From Bradyrhizobium retamae (GTDB lineage: Bacteria > Pseudomonadota > Alphaproteobacteria > Rhizobiales > Xanthobacteraceae): a stretch of 64,000 nt of DNA. The position numbers and the translations under genes were made by a program. Below, piece after piece: positions 24,639-34,245 of this stretch. The notes below the pieces were generated by a model. It saw only the letters and a program-made list of their open reading frames with translations. It was not told the DNA's origin and ran no database searches. The DNA is taken from NCBI RefSeq assembly GCF_001440415.1, contig NZ_LLYA01000203.1, forward strand, positions 186,001 through 250,000, read 5' to 3'. Positions within the stretch are counted from its first letter, which is position 1. Every line of letters begins with the position of its first letter.

Positions 24639-25044
24639 CAGAACTGCTCTCGCTTGATCAATGCGGCGAGATTGGAAAGAAAGTCGTGAAATAATCGTGA
24701 GCTAAATCGTTAGAACCTGTGGACATCTGTGGACATCTTTTGGTCATTCTGCGGGCCGCTCACGCCTGTTTCACGATGGGTGACGCCGCGGCATGACCAT
24801 CACGTAGTAGCGGCTGGCATAGAAGCGCGTGTGAAGCTGATTGACGCAGCATCCTTGGCGCGCCATTTCGGCCAATGCTCGCGGTGATGACTGTGGTATC
24901 AGGAGCGGTGTGCGCTGCCGCGATCGATTCAGCATCAAAGCACGCAAGTGAAGGCAAACCCGGCGTGATGTTTGCGAAACGTTGCCTTGGACCGGCATTC
25001 CGGATAGCCATGGCATATACTTCCCGCTTGAGGCGCTTCCTTCC
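24639..25044. other. Intergenic control region between peroxidase and DapA-like genes
   Basis: This 406-bp divergent region holds the peroxidase leader (24639-24760), including a tandem 10-bp repeat listed separately, and the upstream region of the DapA-like gene. A frame on the minus strand (24760-25059) and an upstream extension of the DapA-like frame (from 24982) have no protein-like features. No RNA gene is visible. Confidence 0.5.
24719..24738 (-). promoter_or_regulatory. Tandem 10-bp direct repeat, candidate SARP-binding site
   Basis: TGTGGACATC occurs twice without a gap (24719-24728 and 24729-24738; on the minus strand GATGTCCACA twice). It is 81-100 bp upstream of the peroxidase start. 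SARP/OmpR-type activators characteristically bind direct repeats spaced close to one helical turn beside the -10 box. The link to the SARP gene of this locus is inference. Confidence 0.45.
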
Positions 25045-25920
25045 ATGGCTGACTTCCACGGCGTCTTTCCCTATCTCGTGTCACCGATCGATGCTTCCGG
25101 CGAAATTCGTACCGAGGTGCTGCGCCGATTGTGCGACGACCTTATCAAGGCAGGCGTGCATGGGCTGACGCCGCTAGGATCGACTGGTGAGTTCGCCTAT
25201 CTCAACCAGGCGCAGCGTGTCAGCGTCGTGCAGGCCGCGATCGAAGCCGCGAACGGCCGCCTGCCGGTGATCGCCGGCGTCGCCTCGACATCGACGGCGG
25301 ATGCGGTGGCGCAGGCGAAGGCGTATCAAAAGCTCGGCGCCGACGGAATTCTTGCGATCATGGAGGCTTACTTCCCGGTCGCCGACGCGCAGGTCGAATC
25401 CTATTTCCGGGCCATTGCCGACGCGGTCGACATTCCCGTCGTGATCTACACCAATCCGCAATTCCAGCGCTCCGATCTCACGCTCGACGTGATCGCGCGG
25501 CTCGCGACCCATCCGCGCATCGGCTACATCAAGGACGCCTCCACCAATACCGGCCGGCTGCTGTCGATCATGAATCGCTGTGGGAAGGCGATCCGCGTGT
25601 TCTCCGCATCCGCCCATATCCCGGCGGCGGTGATGCTGATCGGTGGGGTGGGCTGGATGGCCGGTCCTGCCTGCATCATCCCGCGGCAGAGCGTCGAGCT
25701 CTACAATCTCTGCAAGGCGGCGCGCTGGGATGAGGCGATGGCGCTGCAGCGCAAGCTGTGGCGCATCAACGAGGCTTTTGCGCGGTTCAACCTCGCCGCC
25801 TGCATCAAGGCCGGACTCGACATCCAGGGTTACGCGGTCGGCGATCCAATCCCGCCGCAAGCGGCGCTGACGGCCGAGCAGCGCAAGGTGGTCGAGGCGG
25901 CGCTGCGCGACCTCGGATAA
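25045..25920 (+). CDS. DapA/NAL-family lyase or synthase
   Basis: Dihydrodipicolinate synthase/N-acetylneuraminate lyase family TIM barrel (291 residues from ATG 25045; the frame runs upstream to 24982 without support). Family features: [11 protein letters not shown] for carboxylate binding (about 45-55), [10 protein letters not shown] with the catalytic Tyr (about 133-142) and GYIKDAS with the Schiff-base Lys (about 162). The family includes DapA, neuraminate lyase, KDG aldolase and deoxyglucarate dehydratase. The sequence has the general fold and catalytic residues but no subgroup signature I can read, and no lysine-pathway gene is near. It is likely a pyruvate-dependent aldolase or dehydratase of unknown substrate. 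Confidence 0.85.
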   Translation: MADFHGVFPYLVSPIDASGEIRTEVLRRLCDDLIKAGVHGLTPLGSTGEFAYLNQAQRVSVVQAAIEAANGRLPVIAGVASTSTADAVAQAKAYQKLGADGILAIMEAYFPVADAQVESYFRAIADAVDIPVVIYTNPQFQRSDLTLDVIARLATHPRIGYIKDASTNTGRLLSIMNRCGKAIRVFSASAHIPAAVMLIGGVGWMAGPACIIPRQSVELYNLCKAARWDEAMALQRKLWRINEAFARFNLAACIKAGLDIQGYAVGDPIPPQAALTAEQRKVVEAALRDLG

Positions 25921-25941
25921 GCGCAGCCCGCGATATCTTGT

Positions 25942-26024
25942 AGGGTGGGCAAAGGCGCGTAGCGCCGTACCCACCGTCACGCTCACCGTCAGGATTGGTG
26001 GGCACGCTTCGCTTTGCCCACCCT
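25942..26024. repeat. Palindromic GGGTGGGCAAAG repeat, copy 1
   Basis: AGGGTGGGCAAAG (25942-25954) and CTTTGCCCACCCT (26012-26024) form a perfect 13-bp inverted repeat around an inner GGTACCC..GGTGGGCACGC region. The element lies between the convergent dapA-like and ftsH genes and could act as a transcript end. A second, reversed and diverged copy is at about 53959-54047. This is a repeat type I know from Bradyrhizobium. Confidence 0.75.
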
Positions 26025-26042
26025 TGCAATTTCCGGCGTAGC

Positions 26043-27884
26043 TTAGATCGCCCGCAGCGCCTCCTTCGGCGTTTCGCGCATCAGCGCTTCGAGGTCGCTC
26101 TGCTCCAGGGTTTCCTTCTCCAGCAATTTCTTCGCCGCGCGATCCAGGATCGCGCGGCGCGCCTTCAGGATGCCCTGCGCGCGGTCGAACACCCGATCGA
26201 CGATCGCGCGAACCTCCTCGTCGACTGCCGCAGCGGTTTCGTCGGCATAATCGCGCTCGCGCATGGGGAAGGGCCGATCGGCGCCGGCCAGGAAATTGCC
26301 GGGATCGCGCTCGTAGGCGACGCCGCCGAGTTTTTCGGACATGCCGTAGCGCGTCACCATGCTGCGCGCGATGTCGGTGACGCGGCGAAGATCGTCGGCG
26401 GCGCCGGTGGACAGGTGGCTGAACACGATCAACTCCGCCGCCCGGCCGCCGAGCAGCACCGCCATCTTGTTCTCCAGTTCCTCCTTGGTCATCAGGAAGC
26501 GATCCTCGATCGGGCGCTGGATGGTATAGCCGAGCGCGCCGACGCCGCGCGGGATGATCGATACCTTGTGCACGGGATCGACACCCGGCAGCGACAGCGC
26601 GATCAAGGCGTGCCCCATCTCGTGATAGGCAACGATCTCGCGCTCCTTCGGATTAAGCAACCGGTTTCGCTTCTCCAGCCCGGCGACCATGCGCTCGACC
26701 GCGTTGTTGAAATCGGTCATTGCGACGGCAGTGGCGCCGCGCCGTGTCGCCAGCAGCGCGGCTTCGTTGACCAGATTGGCAAGGTCGGCGCCGGTGAAAC
26801 CGGGCGTCAGTGCAGCGACCGCCTCGGCATCAACGCTGGAGTCGAGCTGCACCTTCTTCATATGAACTTTAAGAATTTCAGTGCGGCCCTTCTTGTCGGG
26901 GCGGTCGACCAGCACCTGGCGGTCGAAGCGACCGGCGCGCAGAAGCGCCGGATCGAGGATTTCCGGCCGGTTGGTGGCGGCGAGGATAACGAGACCGGAG
27001 CGCGAGTCAAAGCCGTCGAGTTCGACCAGAAGCTGATTGAGCGTTTGCTCCTTCTCGTCGTGGCCGCCCGCAAACGGCCCGATGCCGCGGGCGCGGCCGA
27101 GCGCATCGAGTTCGTCGATGAAGATGATGGCAGGCGCTTTCTGATGTGCCTGCTGAAACAGGTCGCGCACCCGCGCCGCGCCGACGCCGACGAACATCTC
27201 GACGAATTCCGAACCTGAAATCGAGAAGAACGGCACCTTGGCCTCGCCGGCCACCGCCTTGGCCAGCAGCGTCTTGCCGGTGCCGGGCGGACCGACCAGC
27301 AGCACGCCCTTGGGCATGCGCCCTCCGAGCCGTCCGTAGTCGGTCCGATTTTTCAGGAAGTCGACGACCTCGCGCAGTTCGTCCTTGGCTTCGTCGACAC
27401 CGGCGACATCGGAAAAATTCACGCCGGTATTGGACTCGACATAGATCTTGGCCTTGCTCTTGCCGATCGCCATCAGCCCGCCGCCAAGGCCGCCGCCTTC
27501 TGCAGCGCGTCTGGCGATGTACCACCACAGGCCAAAGAACAGCAGCACCGGCATGACCCAAGACAGCAGGTCACGCAGGAAAGTGCTCTCGATCTGGCCG
27601 GTGAATTTTACGTTGTATTTCTCGAGCTCCTGCGCGGTCTCCTGATCGACGCGCGTGGTGACGAACTGCTTTTGTCCGCCGGACAGCGGCTCCTTCAAGG
27701 TGCCCTGCACGGTGCGGTCGGAGATGCCGACGGTCGCGACCTTTCCCTGCTTCAGCAATTGCTGATATTCGCTGTAGGGAATGATGGCGATCTGGCTCGC
27801 CGTGGAAACGAAATATTGGATGATCAAGACAGCAAAGATCGCGGCGATCGCATATCCGATATTGAAGCGCGTCTTGTTGTTCAT
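26043..27884 (-). CDS. ftsH: ATP-dependent zinc metalloprotease FtsH
   Basis: Membrane-anchored AAA+ protease (613 residues) that degrades misfolded membrane proteins and regulators. Two N-terminal membrane spans (about 8-27 and 105-125) flank a periplasmic domain. The AAA domain shows Walker A GPPGTGKT (about 198-205), Walker [12 protein letters not shown] and the second region of homology [21 protein letters not shown]. The protease site is HEMGH, with the third zinc ligand further on in the TGAADDLRR region. Its linker and length differ somewhat from the classic housekeeping FtsH, so it may be a second paralogue. It is divergent from a DegP-like protease gene 331 bp away. Confidence 0.93.
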   Translation of the reverse strand: MNNKTRFNIGYAIAAIFAVLIIQYFVSTASQIAIIPYSEYQQLLKQGKVATVGISDRTVQGTLKEPLSGGQKQFVTTRVDQETAQELEKYNVKFTGQIESTFLRDLLSWVMPVLLFFGLWWYIARRAAEGGGLGGGLMAIGKSKAKIYVESNTGVNFSDVAGVDEAKDELREVVDFLKNRTDYGRLGGRMPKGVLLVGPPGTGKTLLAKAVAGEAKVPFFSISGSEFVEMFVGVGAARVRDLFQQAHQKAPAIIFIDELDALGRARGIGPFAGGHDEKEQTLNQLLVELDGFDSRSGLVILAATNRPEILDPALLRAGRFDRQVLVDRPDKKGRTEILKVHMKKVQLDSSVDAEAVAALTPGFTGADLANLVNEAALLATRRGATAVAMTDFNNAVERMVAGLEKRNRLLNPKEREIVAYHEMGHALIALSLPGVDPVHKVSIIPRGVGALGYTIQRPIEDRFLMTKEELENKMAVLLGGRAAELIVFSHLSTGAADDLRRVTDIARSMVTRYGMSEKLGGVAYERDPGNFLAGADRPFPMRERDYADETAAAVDEEVRAIVDRVFDRAQGILKARRAILDRAAKKLLEKETLEQSDLEALMRETPKEALRAI

Positions 27885-27998
27885 CTCGCAACTCCGGACG
27901 CCTTGTCGCAGGAAGCCGCATCGGGACCTTGCCTGATGGCCATGCCAAGCGCCCGATCAGGACCCGGCGGCGCAATGACGGACAGCGGCTCCAGAACA

Positions 27999-28025
27999 AT
28001 TATAATGGCAGGATTTGGTTTCAAG
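27999..28025 (-). promoter_or_regulatory. Possible promoter of ftsH
   Basis: On the minus strand CTTGAAA (28025-28019) precedes a consensus TATAAT (28004-27999) by 14 bp, about 115 bp upstream of ftsH. CTTGAAA with CCAT next to the -10 box recalls heat-shock sigma32 promoters, which would fit FtsH, but the spacing is not typical, so the assignment is weak. Confidence 0.35.
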
Positions 28026-28215
28026 CGCAGGCCGCGCTGCTTGCGCGACAAACCGTCATGCATAAATCACGTCAACCGGTCGATTCTTGCCGTATGATTA
28101 AGTCTCTGAAAGTTCAGAAACTTTAGTCCGGCAAGGACGTTTGGTGGGTGATGATGCCCGGCCTGGCCTGCTTACCTTCCGCATCGCGCTTTGCGCGATA
28201 TCAAGTGAGTGATCG

Positions 28216-29316
28216 ATGAATCGTCGCTTCGCGCTGTCATTAGCCGCCATCGCAGCCGTACTGGTGGCGCTTACCCTCTCCAATATCCGCTACAGCCCGT
28301 GGACCAATACAGTCGCCCGCAGCGTCGACCAGCGGGGCCCACTGTCTGACGCCGAGCGCGCAAACATCGAGCTTTTCGAGCGGGTCTCGCCGTCTGTCGT
28401 GCAGGTCGCGGCACGATCCGCGATGGCCAATCCCTTCGCCGAAGACGAAAGCCCGGCAACCTCGGGCCCGGCAGCCTCCGGCACCGGCTTTGTCTGGGAC
28501 AGTAGCGGTCATGTGGTCACCAACAATCACGTCGTGCAGAATGGCCGCGAGGTGGCCGTTCGCTTCGCCTCAGGCGAGGTGGCCCAAGCTTCAATCGTCG
28601 GCGTTGCACCGAACTACGACCTGGCGGTGCTGCGGATCAGGAATCCGCGCCAGTTGCCGCCGCCGGTGGCGCTTGGCAGTTCTAACGACCTCAAGGTAGG
28701 CCAAATTGCATTTGCGATCGGCAACCCATTCGGACTAGATCAATCGCTGACGAGCGGAATCATCAGCGCGCTCAAGCGGCGGCTGCCGACCAGCAGCGGT
28801 CGCGAGATCGCCAACGTGATCCAGACCGACACCGCGATCAATCCCGGCAATTCCGGTGGCCCCCTTTTGGACTCGGCGGGACGATTGATCGGCGTCAACA
28901 CGGCCATCATCTCGCCCTCCGGCTCCAGCGCCGGCATCGGCTTCGCCATTCCGGCCGATATCGTCAATCGTATCGTGCCCGAACTCATCAAGAATGGTCG
29001 GGTGCCGACCCCGGGAATCGGGATCGTAGCCGCCGGCGAAGCCGTTGCGACGCGCATGGGCGTCGAAGGGGTGATCGTCGTGCGTACCGCGCCCGGAAGT
29101 CCGGCCGAACGGGCTGGCATCCGCGGCGTCGATTTCAACTCGGGCGCGCTCGGCGACGTGATCGTTCAAGCCGATGGTAAGCCGGTTCACCGGCTCTCCG
29201 ACCTGACCGACCAGATCGAGCAGGTCGGTGCAGGCAAGAGCGTCCGCATCACACTGAAACGCGGTTCGGAAACGCGCGATGTCAACGTCGATATCGTGGA
29301 TATCAGCCGCGGCTAA
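28216..29316 (+). CDS. DegP/HtrA-type serine protease with PDZ domain
   Basis: Envelope protease (366 residues) with an N-terminal signal anchor (about 5-24). The trypsin-like domain has the catalytic triad in order: TNNHVV (His about 103), YDLAVLRI (Asp about 135) and NPGNSGGPL (Ser about 213). One PDZ domain follows at about 270-360 (GVIVVRTAPGSPAERAGI). A single PDZ and an anchor make it DegS/HtrA-like rather than the two-PDZ DegP. It is divergent from ftsH, so two quality-control proteases share the intergenic control region. It probably handles damaged periplasmic proteins. Confidence 0.92.
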   Translation: MNRRFALSLAAIAAVLVALTLSNIRYSPWTNTVARSVDQRGPLSDAERANIELFERVSPSVVQVAARSAMANPFAEDESPATSGPAASGTGFVWDSSGHVVTNNHVVQNGREVAVRFASGEVAQASIVGVAPNYDLAVLRIRNPRQLPPPVALGSSNDLKVGQIAFAIGNPFGLDQSLTSGIISALKRRLPTSSGREIANVIQTDTAINPGNSGGPLLDSAGRLIGVNTAIISPSGSSAGIGFAIPADIVNRIVPELIKNGRVPTPGIGIVAAGEAVATRMGVEGVIVVRTAPGSPAERAGIRGVDFNSGALGDVIVQADGKPVHRLSDLTDQIEQVGAGKSVRITLKRGSETRDVNVDIVDISRG

Positions 29317-29465
29317 TAGTCCCCCTCTGAAGGCAGAATCTTACCCCCGCTGCGGTGCTCGCGCCGCCGCAGCGCTGGCTCTCTAGTTGCAGCGGGCTGA
29401 ATAGTTGTCTCGCGGCGAAAAGCCGCTAAAACCCCGCTCAATCCGAACAAGCTAAGGACAAACTG

Positions 29466-31793
29466 ATGAACATTCTTCCCGGCAATATGCGTTTCGGTGC
29501 GGGCCAGCCGGTCAAGCGTTTGGAAGACCAGAGACTGCTCACCGGGAAGGGGCAGTTCATCGACGACAAGCCCGAGGAGGGCGCGCTGTGGCTCTACGTG
29601 CTGCGCTCGCCCCATGCCCACGCCAAAATCGTCTCAATCGATACGACTGATGCCGCCGGGATGCCGGGCGTCCAGGCGATCTATACCGGCACCGAGCTGA
29701 TCAAGGACGATGTCGGCACCATCCCGACGCTTGCGATCTTCAAGCGGCCCGATGGATCGCCGATGACGGTGCCGCCGCGACGTCTGCTTGCGCATGAAAT
29801 CGTGCGGTATGCCGGCGAAGCCGTGGCCGCCGTGGTCGCGACGTCGCGCGTGCTGGCGCAGACCGCGGCCGAAGCGATCGTGGTCGATTACGAGGTGTTG
29901 CCCTCGGTAGTCGACCCTGTCGAGGCGGTAAAGCCCGGCGCACCCGTCGTATGGCCCGAGGCGCCCGACAACGTCGTGGCTGCCATGAGCTACGGCGACG
30001 CCGCCAAGGTCGAGGAAGCCTTTGACAAGGCTGCGCATGTGGTCTCGCTCGACCTGGTCAGCCAGCGGCTGGTGCCCTCCGCCATGGAGCCTCGCTCGAC
30101 GATTGCCGAGATCGAGAAGAAGACCGGCCGGTTGATCCTGCACGTGCAGTCGCAAACGCCCGGCTCGACCCGGGACCTGCTCGCGGAATCCATTCTGAAG
30201 CGGCCGAAGGACAGCGTCCGCGTGCTGGTCGGCGACATCGGCGGCGGCTTCGGCCAGAAGACCAGCCTTTATCCCGAAGACGGCATCGTTGCTTACGCCG
30301 CGACCAAGCTGAACAAGAAGATCCGCTGGCGCGGCGACCGCACCGACGAATTCGTCGGCGGCACTCATGGCCGAGATCTTACCTCGACCGGCGAATTCGC
30401 GCTCGACGCAAAGGGCCGCGTGCTCGCTTACCGCGTGCGTTCGATCGGAGGCACCGGCGCGTACTCGTCGGGGACCGCGAACATCATTCCGCTGGTGCTC
30501 GGGCCCTTCGTGCAGACTGGCGTCTACGATCTGCCGCTGGTGCATTTTGAGGTGAAATCGGTGATGACCCACACCGCACCGGTCGGCGCTTATCGCGGCG
30601 CCGGGCGGCCGGAAGCCGTGTTCATCGTCGAGCGGCTAATGGATGCCGCGGCACGGCAGATCGGCATGGACCCGCGCACCATTCGCAAGGTCAACTACAT
30701 CAAGCCGGCGCAGCTTCCCTACACCAATGCGGTCGGGCAGGTGTACGACTCCGGCGCTTTCGCGCACATGCTGTCGCGCGCCTCCGAGCTTTCGGACTGG
30801 GACGGCTTTAACGCGCGCAAGAAGGCGGCGAAGAAGAAGGGCCTGCTCTACGGTCGCGGCCTTACCAGCTATATCGAATGGACCGGCGGGCGCGCGCATA
30901 CCGAAAAGGTCAGCCTGCACGCGACCGCGGAAGGCCGCATTATCCTGCATTCCGGCACCATGGCGATGGGGCAGGGCCTGCAGACCACTTACACGCAAAT
31001 GGTGTCCGATACGCTCGGAGTTCCCATGGACAAGATCGACGTCGTGCAGGGCGATACTGATCTCGCCACCGGCTTTGGCAGCGTCGGTTCGCGCTCGTTG
31101 TTTGTCGGCGGCACGGCAGTTGCGGTTTCGAGCAACGACATGATCCAGAAGGCGCGCGAGAAGGCCTCGAACGTGCTGGAAACGTCCATCGAGGATATCG
31201 AATACCGCGACGGCTGGCTGACGGTGGTCGGCACCGACAAGCGCATCAGCCTGTTCGAGATCGCGAAGAACGAAGATGGCGCGCGGCTCTCCGTCGATTC
31301 CGAAGGCGAAGTCGACGGCCCGAGCTGGCCGAACGGCACTCACATTTGCGAAGTCGAGATCGATCCGGAAACCGGCGTCAGCAAGGTAGTGCGTTACACC
31401 ACGGTCGACGACGTCGGCATTGCCGTCAACCCGATGCTGGTGACCGGCCAGGTGCACGGCGGCGTCGCCCAAGGCATCGGGCAGGCGCTCTATGAGGGCG
31501 TCGCCTACAGCGAGGAAGGGCAGCTATTGACCGCGAGTTACCAGGACTACTGCGTGCCGCGCGCCGACGACATTCCGCCGATCGCGGTTGCGCTGGACGA
31601 TTCCGCGCCGTGTCGCACCAACCCGCTCGGCGCCAAGGGCTGCGGCGAATCCGGCGCCATCGGCGGCCCGCCCTGCGTCACCAACGGCGTGATGGATGCG
31701 TTGAGCGAGCTTGGCATCAAGCAGCTCACCACGCCGCTGACGCCGGCGAAGGTCTGGCAGGCGATCCAGGATGCGAAGGCGGCGGTGGCTTAG
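29466..31793 (+). CDS. Xanthine dehydrogenase/CoxL-family molybdopterin-binding subunit
   Basis: Large catalytic subunit (775 residues) of a molybdenum hydroxylase. The N-terminal domain starts with [19 protein letters not shown]. Cofactor-binding motifs include [25 protein letters not shown] and the catalytic Glu in [13 protein letters not shown] near the end. [10 protein letters not shown] rather than AYRCSFR marks it as form II, not true CO dehydrogenase. The FAD (CoxM-like) and iron-sulfur (CoxS-like) subunits that such enzymes need are not next to it: upstream is the protease, downstream a repeat and an opposite-strand operon. It probably hydroxylates an aldehyde or N-heterocycle. RBS AAGGAC lies upstream of ATG 29466. 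Confidence 0.88.
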   Translation: MNILPGNMRFGAGQPVKRLEDQRLLTGKGQFIDDKPEEGALWLYVLRSPHAHAKIVSIDTTDAAGMPGVQAIYTGTELIKDDVGTIPTLAIFKRPDGSPMTVPPRRLLAHEIVRYAGEAVAAVVATSRVLAQTAAEAIVVDYEVLPSVVDPVEAVKPGAPVVWPEAPDNVVAAMSYGDAAKVEEAFDKAAHVVSLDLVSQRLVPSAMEPRSTIAEIEKKTGRLILHVQSQTPGSTRDLLAESILKRPKDSVRVLVGDIGGGFGQKTSLYPEDGIVAYAATKLNKKIRWRGDRTDEFVGGTHGRDLTSTGEFALDAKGRVLAYRVRSIGGTGAYSSGTANIIPLVLGPFVQTGVYDLPLVHFEVKSVMTHTAPVGAYRGAGRPEAVFIVERLMDAAARQIGMDPRTIRKVNYIKPAQLPYTNAVGQVYDSGAFAHMLSRASELSDWDGFNARKKAAKKKGLLYGRGLTSYIEWTGGRAHTEKVSLHATAEGRIILHSGTMAMGQGLQTTYTQMVSDTLGVPMDKIDVVQGDTDLATGFGSVGSRSLFVGGTAVAVSSNDMIQKAREKASNVLETSIEDIEYRDGWLTVVGTDKRISLFEIAKNEDGARLSVDSEGEVDGPSWPNGTHICEVEIDPETGVSKVVRYTTVDDVGIAVNPMLVTGQVHGGVAQGIGQALYEGVAYSEEGQLLTASYQDYCVPRADDIPPIAVALDDSAPCRTNPLGAKGCGESGAIGGPPCVTNGVMDALSELGIKQLTTPLTPAKVWQAIQDAKAAVA

Positions 31794-31808
31794 ACGCGTT
31801 CTCTCAAC

Positions 31809-31877
31809 CCGTCATTCCGGGGCGCGCCGAAGACGCGAACTACATAGTTCGATGCTTCGCATCGCCCCGGAACGACA
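31809..31877. repeat. Palindromic GTCATTCCGGGGCG repeat
   Basis: GTCATTCCGGGGCG (31811-31824) pairs with CGCCCCGGAACGAC (31864-31877) with one mismatch, around an inner hairpin GAACTA/TAGTTC (31837-31850). It fills the gap between the convergent CoxL-like and acyl-CoA dehydrogenase genes. It belongs to a class of dispersed palindromic repeats frequent in Bradyrhizobium and may work as a transcript end. Confidence 0.7.
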
Positions 31878-31880
31878 GCC

Positions 31881-33077
31881 TCAAAGCCCCAACACCATCT
31901 TCGCGACGATATCGCGCTGGATCTCCGACGAGCCGCCGAAAATCGTATAGGCCCGGCCGTTGAGATATTCCGGCACGACGGGAAGCAACTCCTCGGGGAT
32001 TCCCGGCGCCTCGTTGAGCCGGTAGAGCGGCCGCATCGGCTCGACATAGAGCCCGTCATTGCCGATCACGTCGACGCCGAGCCGCGTCACCGCCTGGCGG
32101 ATTTCGCTGACGCGCAGCTTTAAGAGCGACGACACCGCGCCGGGATTTTGCCCGGTCTGCAGCGCCGACAGCACGCGCAGCTCGGTCATCTCGAGCGCGT
32201 CGATATCGACCTCGATCTCCGACATCCGCACCGCGATATCGGGATCGCCGATGGCGCGGCCGGTCGCGTCAGATTCGGCAAGCTCCGAAATCGTCTTCAG
32301 CGCATCGCGCAGCTTAGCCGAGGCGATGCCGGAGCCGCGCTCGAACTCGAGCAGATATTTGCCGTAAGTCCAGCCCTTGCCCTCCTCGCCGACGCGGTTG
32401 GCGACGGGGACGCGCACGTCGTCGAAAAACACCTGGTTGACCTCATGATCGCCGCCGATGGTCAGAATCGGCCGCGTCGTAATGCCCGGGGTCTTCATGT
32501 CGATCAGGAGAAAGGAGATGCCGTCCTGCTGCCGCTCGGTCTCGTTGGTGCGCACCAGCGCGAACATCCGGTTGGCGTGGTGGGCGTGCGTGGTCCAGAT
32601 CTTGGTGCCGTTGATGATGTAGTCGTCGCCGTCGCGCGCGGCTCGGGTCTTCAGCGAGGCGAGGTCGGAGCCGGAGCCCGGCTCGGAATAGCCCTGGCAC
32701 CAGTAATCCTCGCCCGAGAGAATCCGCGGCAGATAAAAGTTCTTCTGCTCGGGCGAGCCGAAGCCGATGATGACCGGGCCGACCATCTTGACGCCCATCA
32801 CGTTCACATTGGGCACGCCGGCGCGGGCGCACTCGGACTCAAAAATCCAGCGTTGCGCCGGCGTCCAGTCCGGCCCGCCATATTCCACCGGCCAGCCCGG
32901 CGCGCCCCAGCCCTTCTTGTGCAGTGCGCGCTGCCAGGCCATGCCGATATCAGGATCGGAGAACACCGAAGGCGTCAGCGCGGTGGCGCGCTTCATCTCC
33001 GGCGTCAGGTTGGCCGCGATGAAGTCGCGCACTTCCTGTTCGAAGGCGCGCTCTTCGGCGCTGAAGGTGAGATCCAT
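31881..33077 (-). CDS. Acyl-CoA dehydrogenase
   Basis: FAD-dependent acyl-CoA dehydrogenase (398 residues) of the large-fragment, PimC/FadE17-like type. ATG at 33077 ([16 protein letters not shown]) with AAAGGA upstream is the start; the frame running to 33326 is antisense of the next gene. Typical segments: [15 protein letters not shown] (FAD and substrate region), [18 protein letters not shown], and the C-terminal [17 protein letters not shown]. It is the last of a three-gene operon with an enoyl-CoA hydratase and a second acyl-CoA dehydrogenase 13 bp upstream. Paired, different dehydrogenases of this sort often form heteromers acting on dicarboxylic, branched or cyclic acyl-CoAs. Confidence 0.9.
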   Translation of the reverse strand: MDLTFSAEERAFEQEVRDFIAANLTPEMKRATALTPSVFSDPDIGMAWQRALHKKGWGAPGWPVEYGGPDWTPAQRWIFESECARAGVPNVNVMGVKMVGPVIIGFGSPEQKNFYLPRILSGEDYWCQGYSEPGSGSDLASLKTRAARDGDDYIINGTKIWTTHAHHANRMFALVRTNETERQQDGISFLLIDMKTPGITTRPILTIGGDHEVNQVFFDDVRVPVANRVGEEGKGWTYGKYLLEFERGSGIASAKLRDALKTISELAESDATGRAIGDPDIAVRMSEIEVDIDALEMTELRVLSALQTGQNPGAVSSLLKLRVSEIRQAVTRLGVDVIGNDGLYVEPMRPLYRLNEAPGIPEELLPVVPEYLNGRAYTIFGGSSEIQRDIVAKMVLGL

Positions 33078-33090
33078 GGGTATGTTCCTT

Positions 33091-34224
33091 TCAGGCCTCA
33101 ACGGCTCGTCCACCGAGGGCGGCGTGGCGGCGATAATGATGGGCGCTGCCGCCGAACAGCATCTCGAAGGCGAGCAGCCGCTTGAAGTAGGAGCCAATGT
33201 CCAGTTCTTCGGTAACGCCCATCGCGCCGTGAAGCTGGACGGATTGTTCGGCGACGAAGCGCGCGCATTTACCGATCTTGGCTTTGGCGCCCGAGGCGGC
33301 GCGGCTGCGCGCGACCGGTTCGGCATCGGCCATCAGCGCGGCGCGTAGAGCCATCGAGCGCGCCTCGTCGCATTGCATCGCCATGTCGGCGAGGCGATGA
33401 CGGATCACCTGGTTGGCAGACAGCGGCCGGCCGAACTGTTTTCGGAATTTGGTGTGTTCCAGCGTCTGGTCGAGCAGGGTCTGCATGATGCCGACGGCTT
33501 CGGCACCGAGCGCAGCCACGGCGCGGTCGACCGCGTGCTCGATCGCCGTCAGCGCGTCGCTGCCGTCGCCGAGCAGCGCTTCGGCGGGAAGCTGCACATC
33601 CCTGAGCTCGAGGTTGCAGGCCCGGCCGCTACCAAGCCGCGGGAAATCATGTGAGGTGAGGCCGGCCGCGCCTTGCGGCACCATGAACAGACCGATCTTG
33701 CCGTCATCAATTCGCGCCGAGACGACGATCTGCGCGGCGGCGCTGCCATCGAGGACGGTTGTCTTCTGTCCGTCGATACGCCAACCGTCAGGTGTTCTCT
33801 TCGCTGTCGTAGCCACTTTGACAAGGTCATAGCGCGCCTGGCGTTCGGAATGAGCGAATGCCAGAATCAGTGAACCATCGGCAACTTTCGGCAATAGCGC
33901 CTGCTTCTGCATTTCCGTGCCGCACTCCGAGATCAGCGAAGTGCCGATGACGACGGTGGAGAGATAAGGTTCGGAGACAAGGCCACGCCCGAACGCTTCC
34001 ATCAGGATGCCGATCTCGATCGCGCCGCCACCGAGGCCGCCATGGGCCTCCGGGATCGGCAGCGCCAGCCAGCCGAGATCGGCGAACTGCTTCCAGATAT
34101 CCATGCTGAAGCCGATCGGATCGTTCGCGATCGTGCGGCGGTGATCGGCGGTGTAAGTCTCGTTGACGAAGCGGTCGGCACTTTCGCGCAGCAATCGCTG
34201 CTCGTCGCTCAGGTTGAGGTCCAT
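33091..34224 (-). CDS. Acyl-CoA dehydrogenase, second subunit type
   Basis: A 377-residue acyl-CoA dehydrogenase family protein of the PimD/FadE-like type that accompanies the gene downstream. The N-terminus MDLNLSDEQRLLRESADRF is typical. The middle domain has the shorter, diverged LAFAHSERQARYDL in place of the usual E-P-G-S-GSD motif, and the C-terminal helical domain has the QLHGAMGVTEELDIG segment. Such diverged partners are often needed for heterodimeric dehydrogenases. It starts 21 bp after the enoyl-CoA hydratase gene ends and stops 13 bp before the next dehydrogenase. Confidence 0.88.
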   Translation of the reverse strand: MDLNLSDEQRLLRESADRFVNETYTADHRRTIANDPIGFSMDIWKQFADLGWLALPIPEAHGGLGGGAIEIGILMEAFGRGLVSEPYLSTVVIGTSLISECGTEMQKQALLPKVADGSLILAFAHSERQARYDLVKVATTAKRTPDGWRIDGQKTTVLDGSAAAQIVVSARIDDGKIGLFMVPQGAAGLTSHDFPRLGSGRACNLELRDVQLPAEALLGDGSDALTAIEHAVDRAVAALGAEAVGIMQTLLDQTLEHTKFRKQFGRPLSANQVIRHRLADMAMQCDEARSMALRAALMADAEPVARSRAASGAKAKIGKCARFVAEQSVQLHGAMGVTEELDIGSYFKRLLAFEMLFGGSAHHYRRHAALGGRAVEA

Positions 34225-34245
34225 CTGATTTGCTTTTGCCTTTTC

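Noticed and set aside
25995-27218. 407-codon plus-strand frame across ftsH
   Set aside because: Antisense of FtsH, whose AAA and HEMGH motifs are certain.
29466-31793. True (form I) carbon monoxide dehydrogenase large subunit
   Set aside because: The active-site loop is [10 protein letters not shown], not AYRCSFR, and the other subunits are absent.
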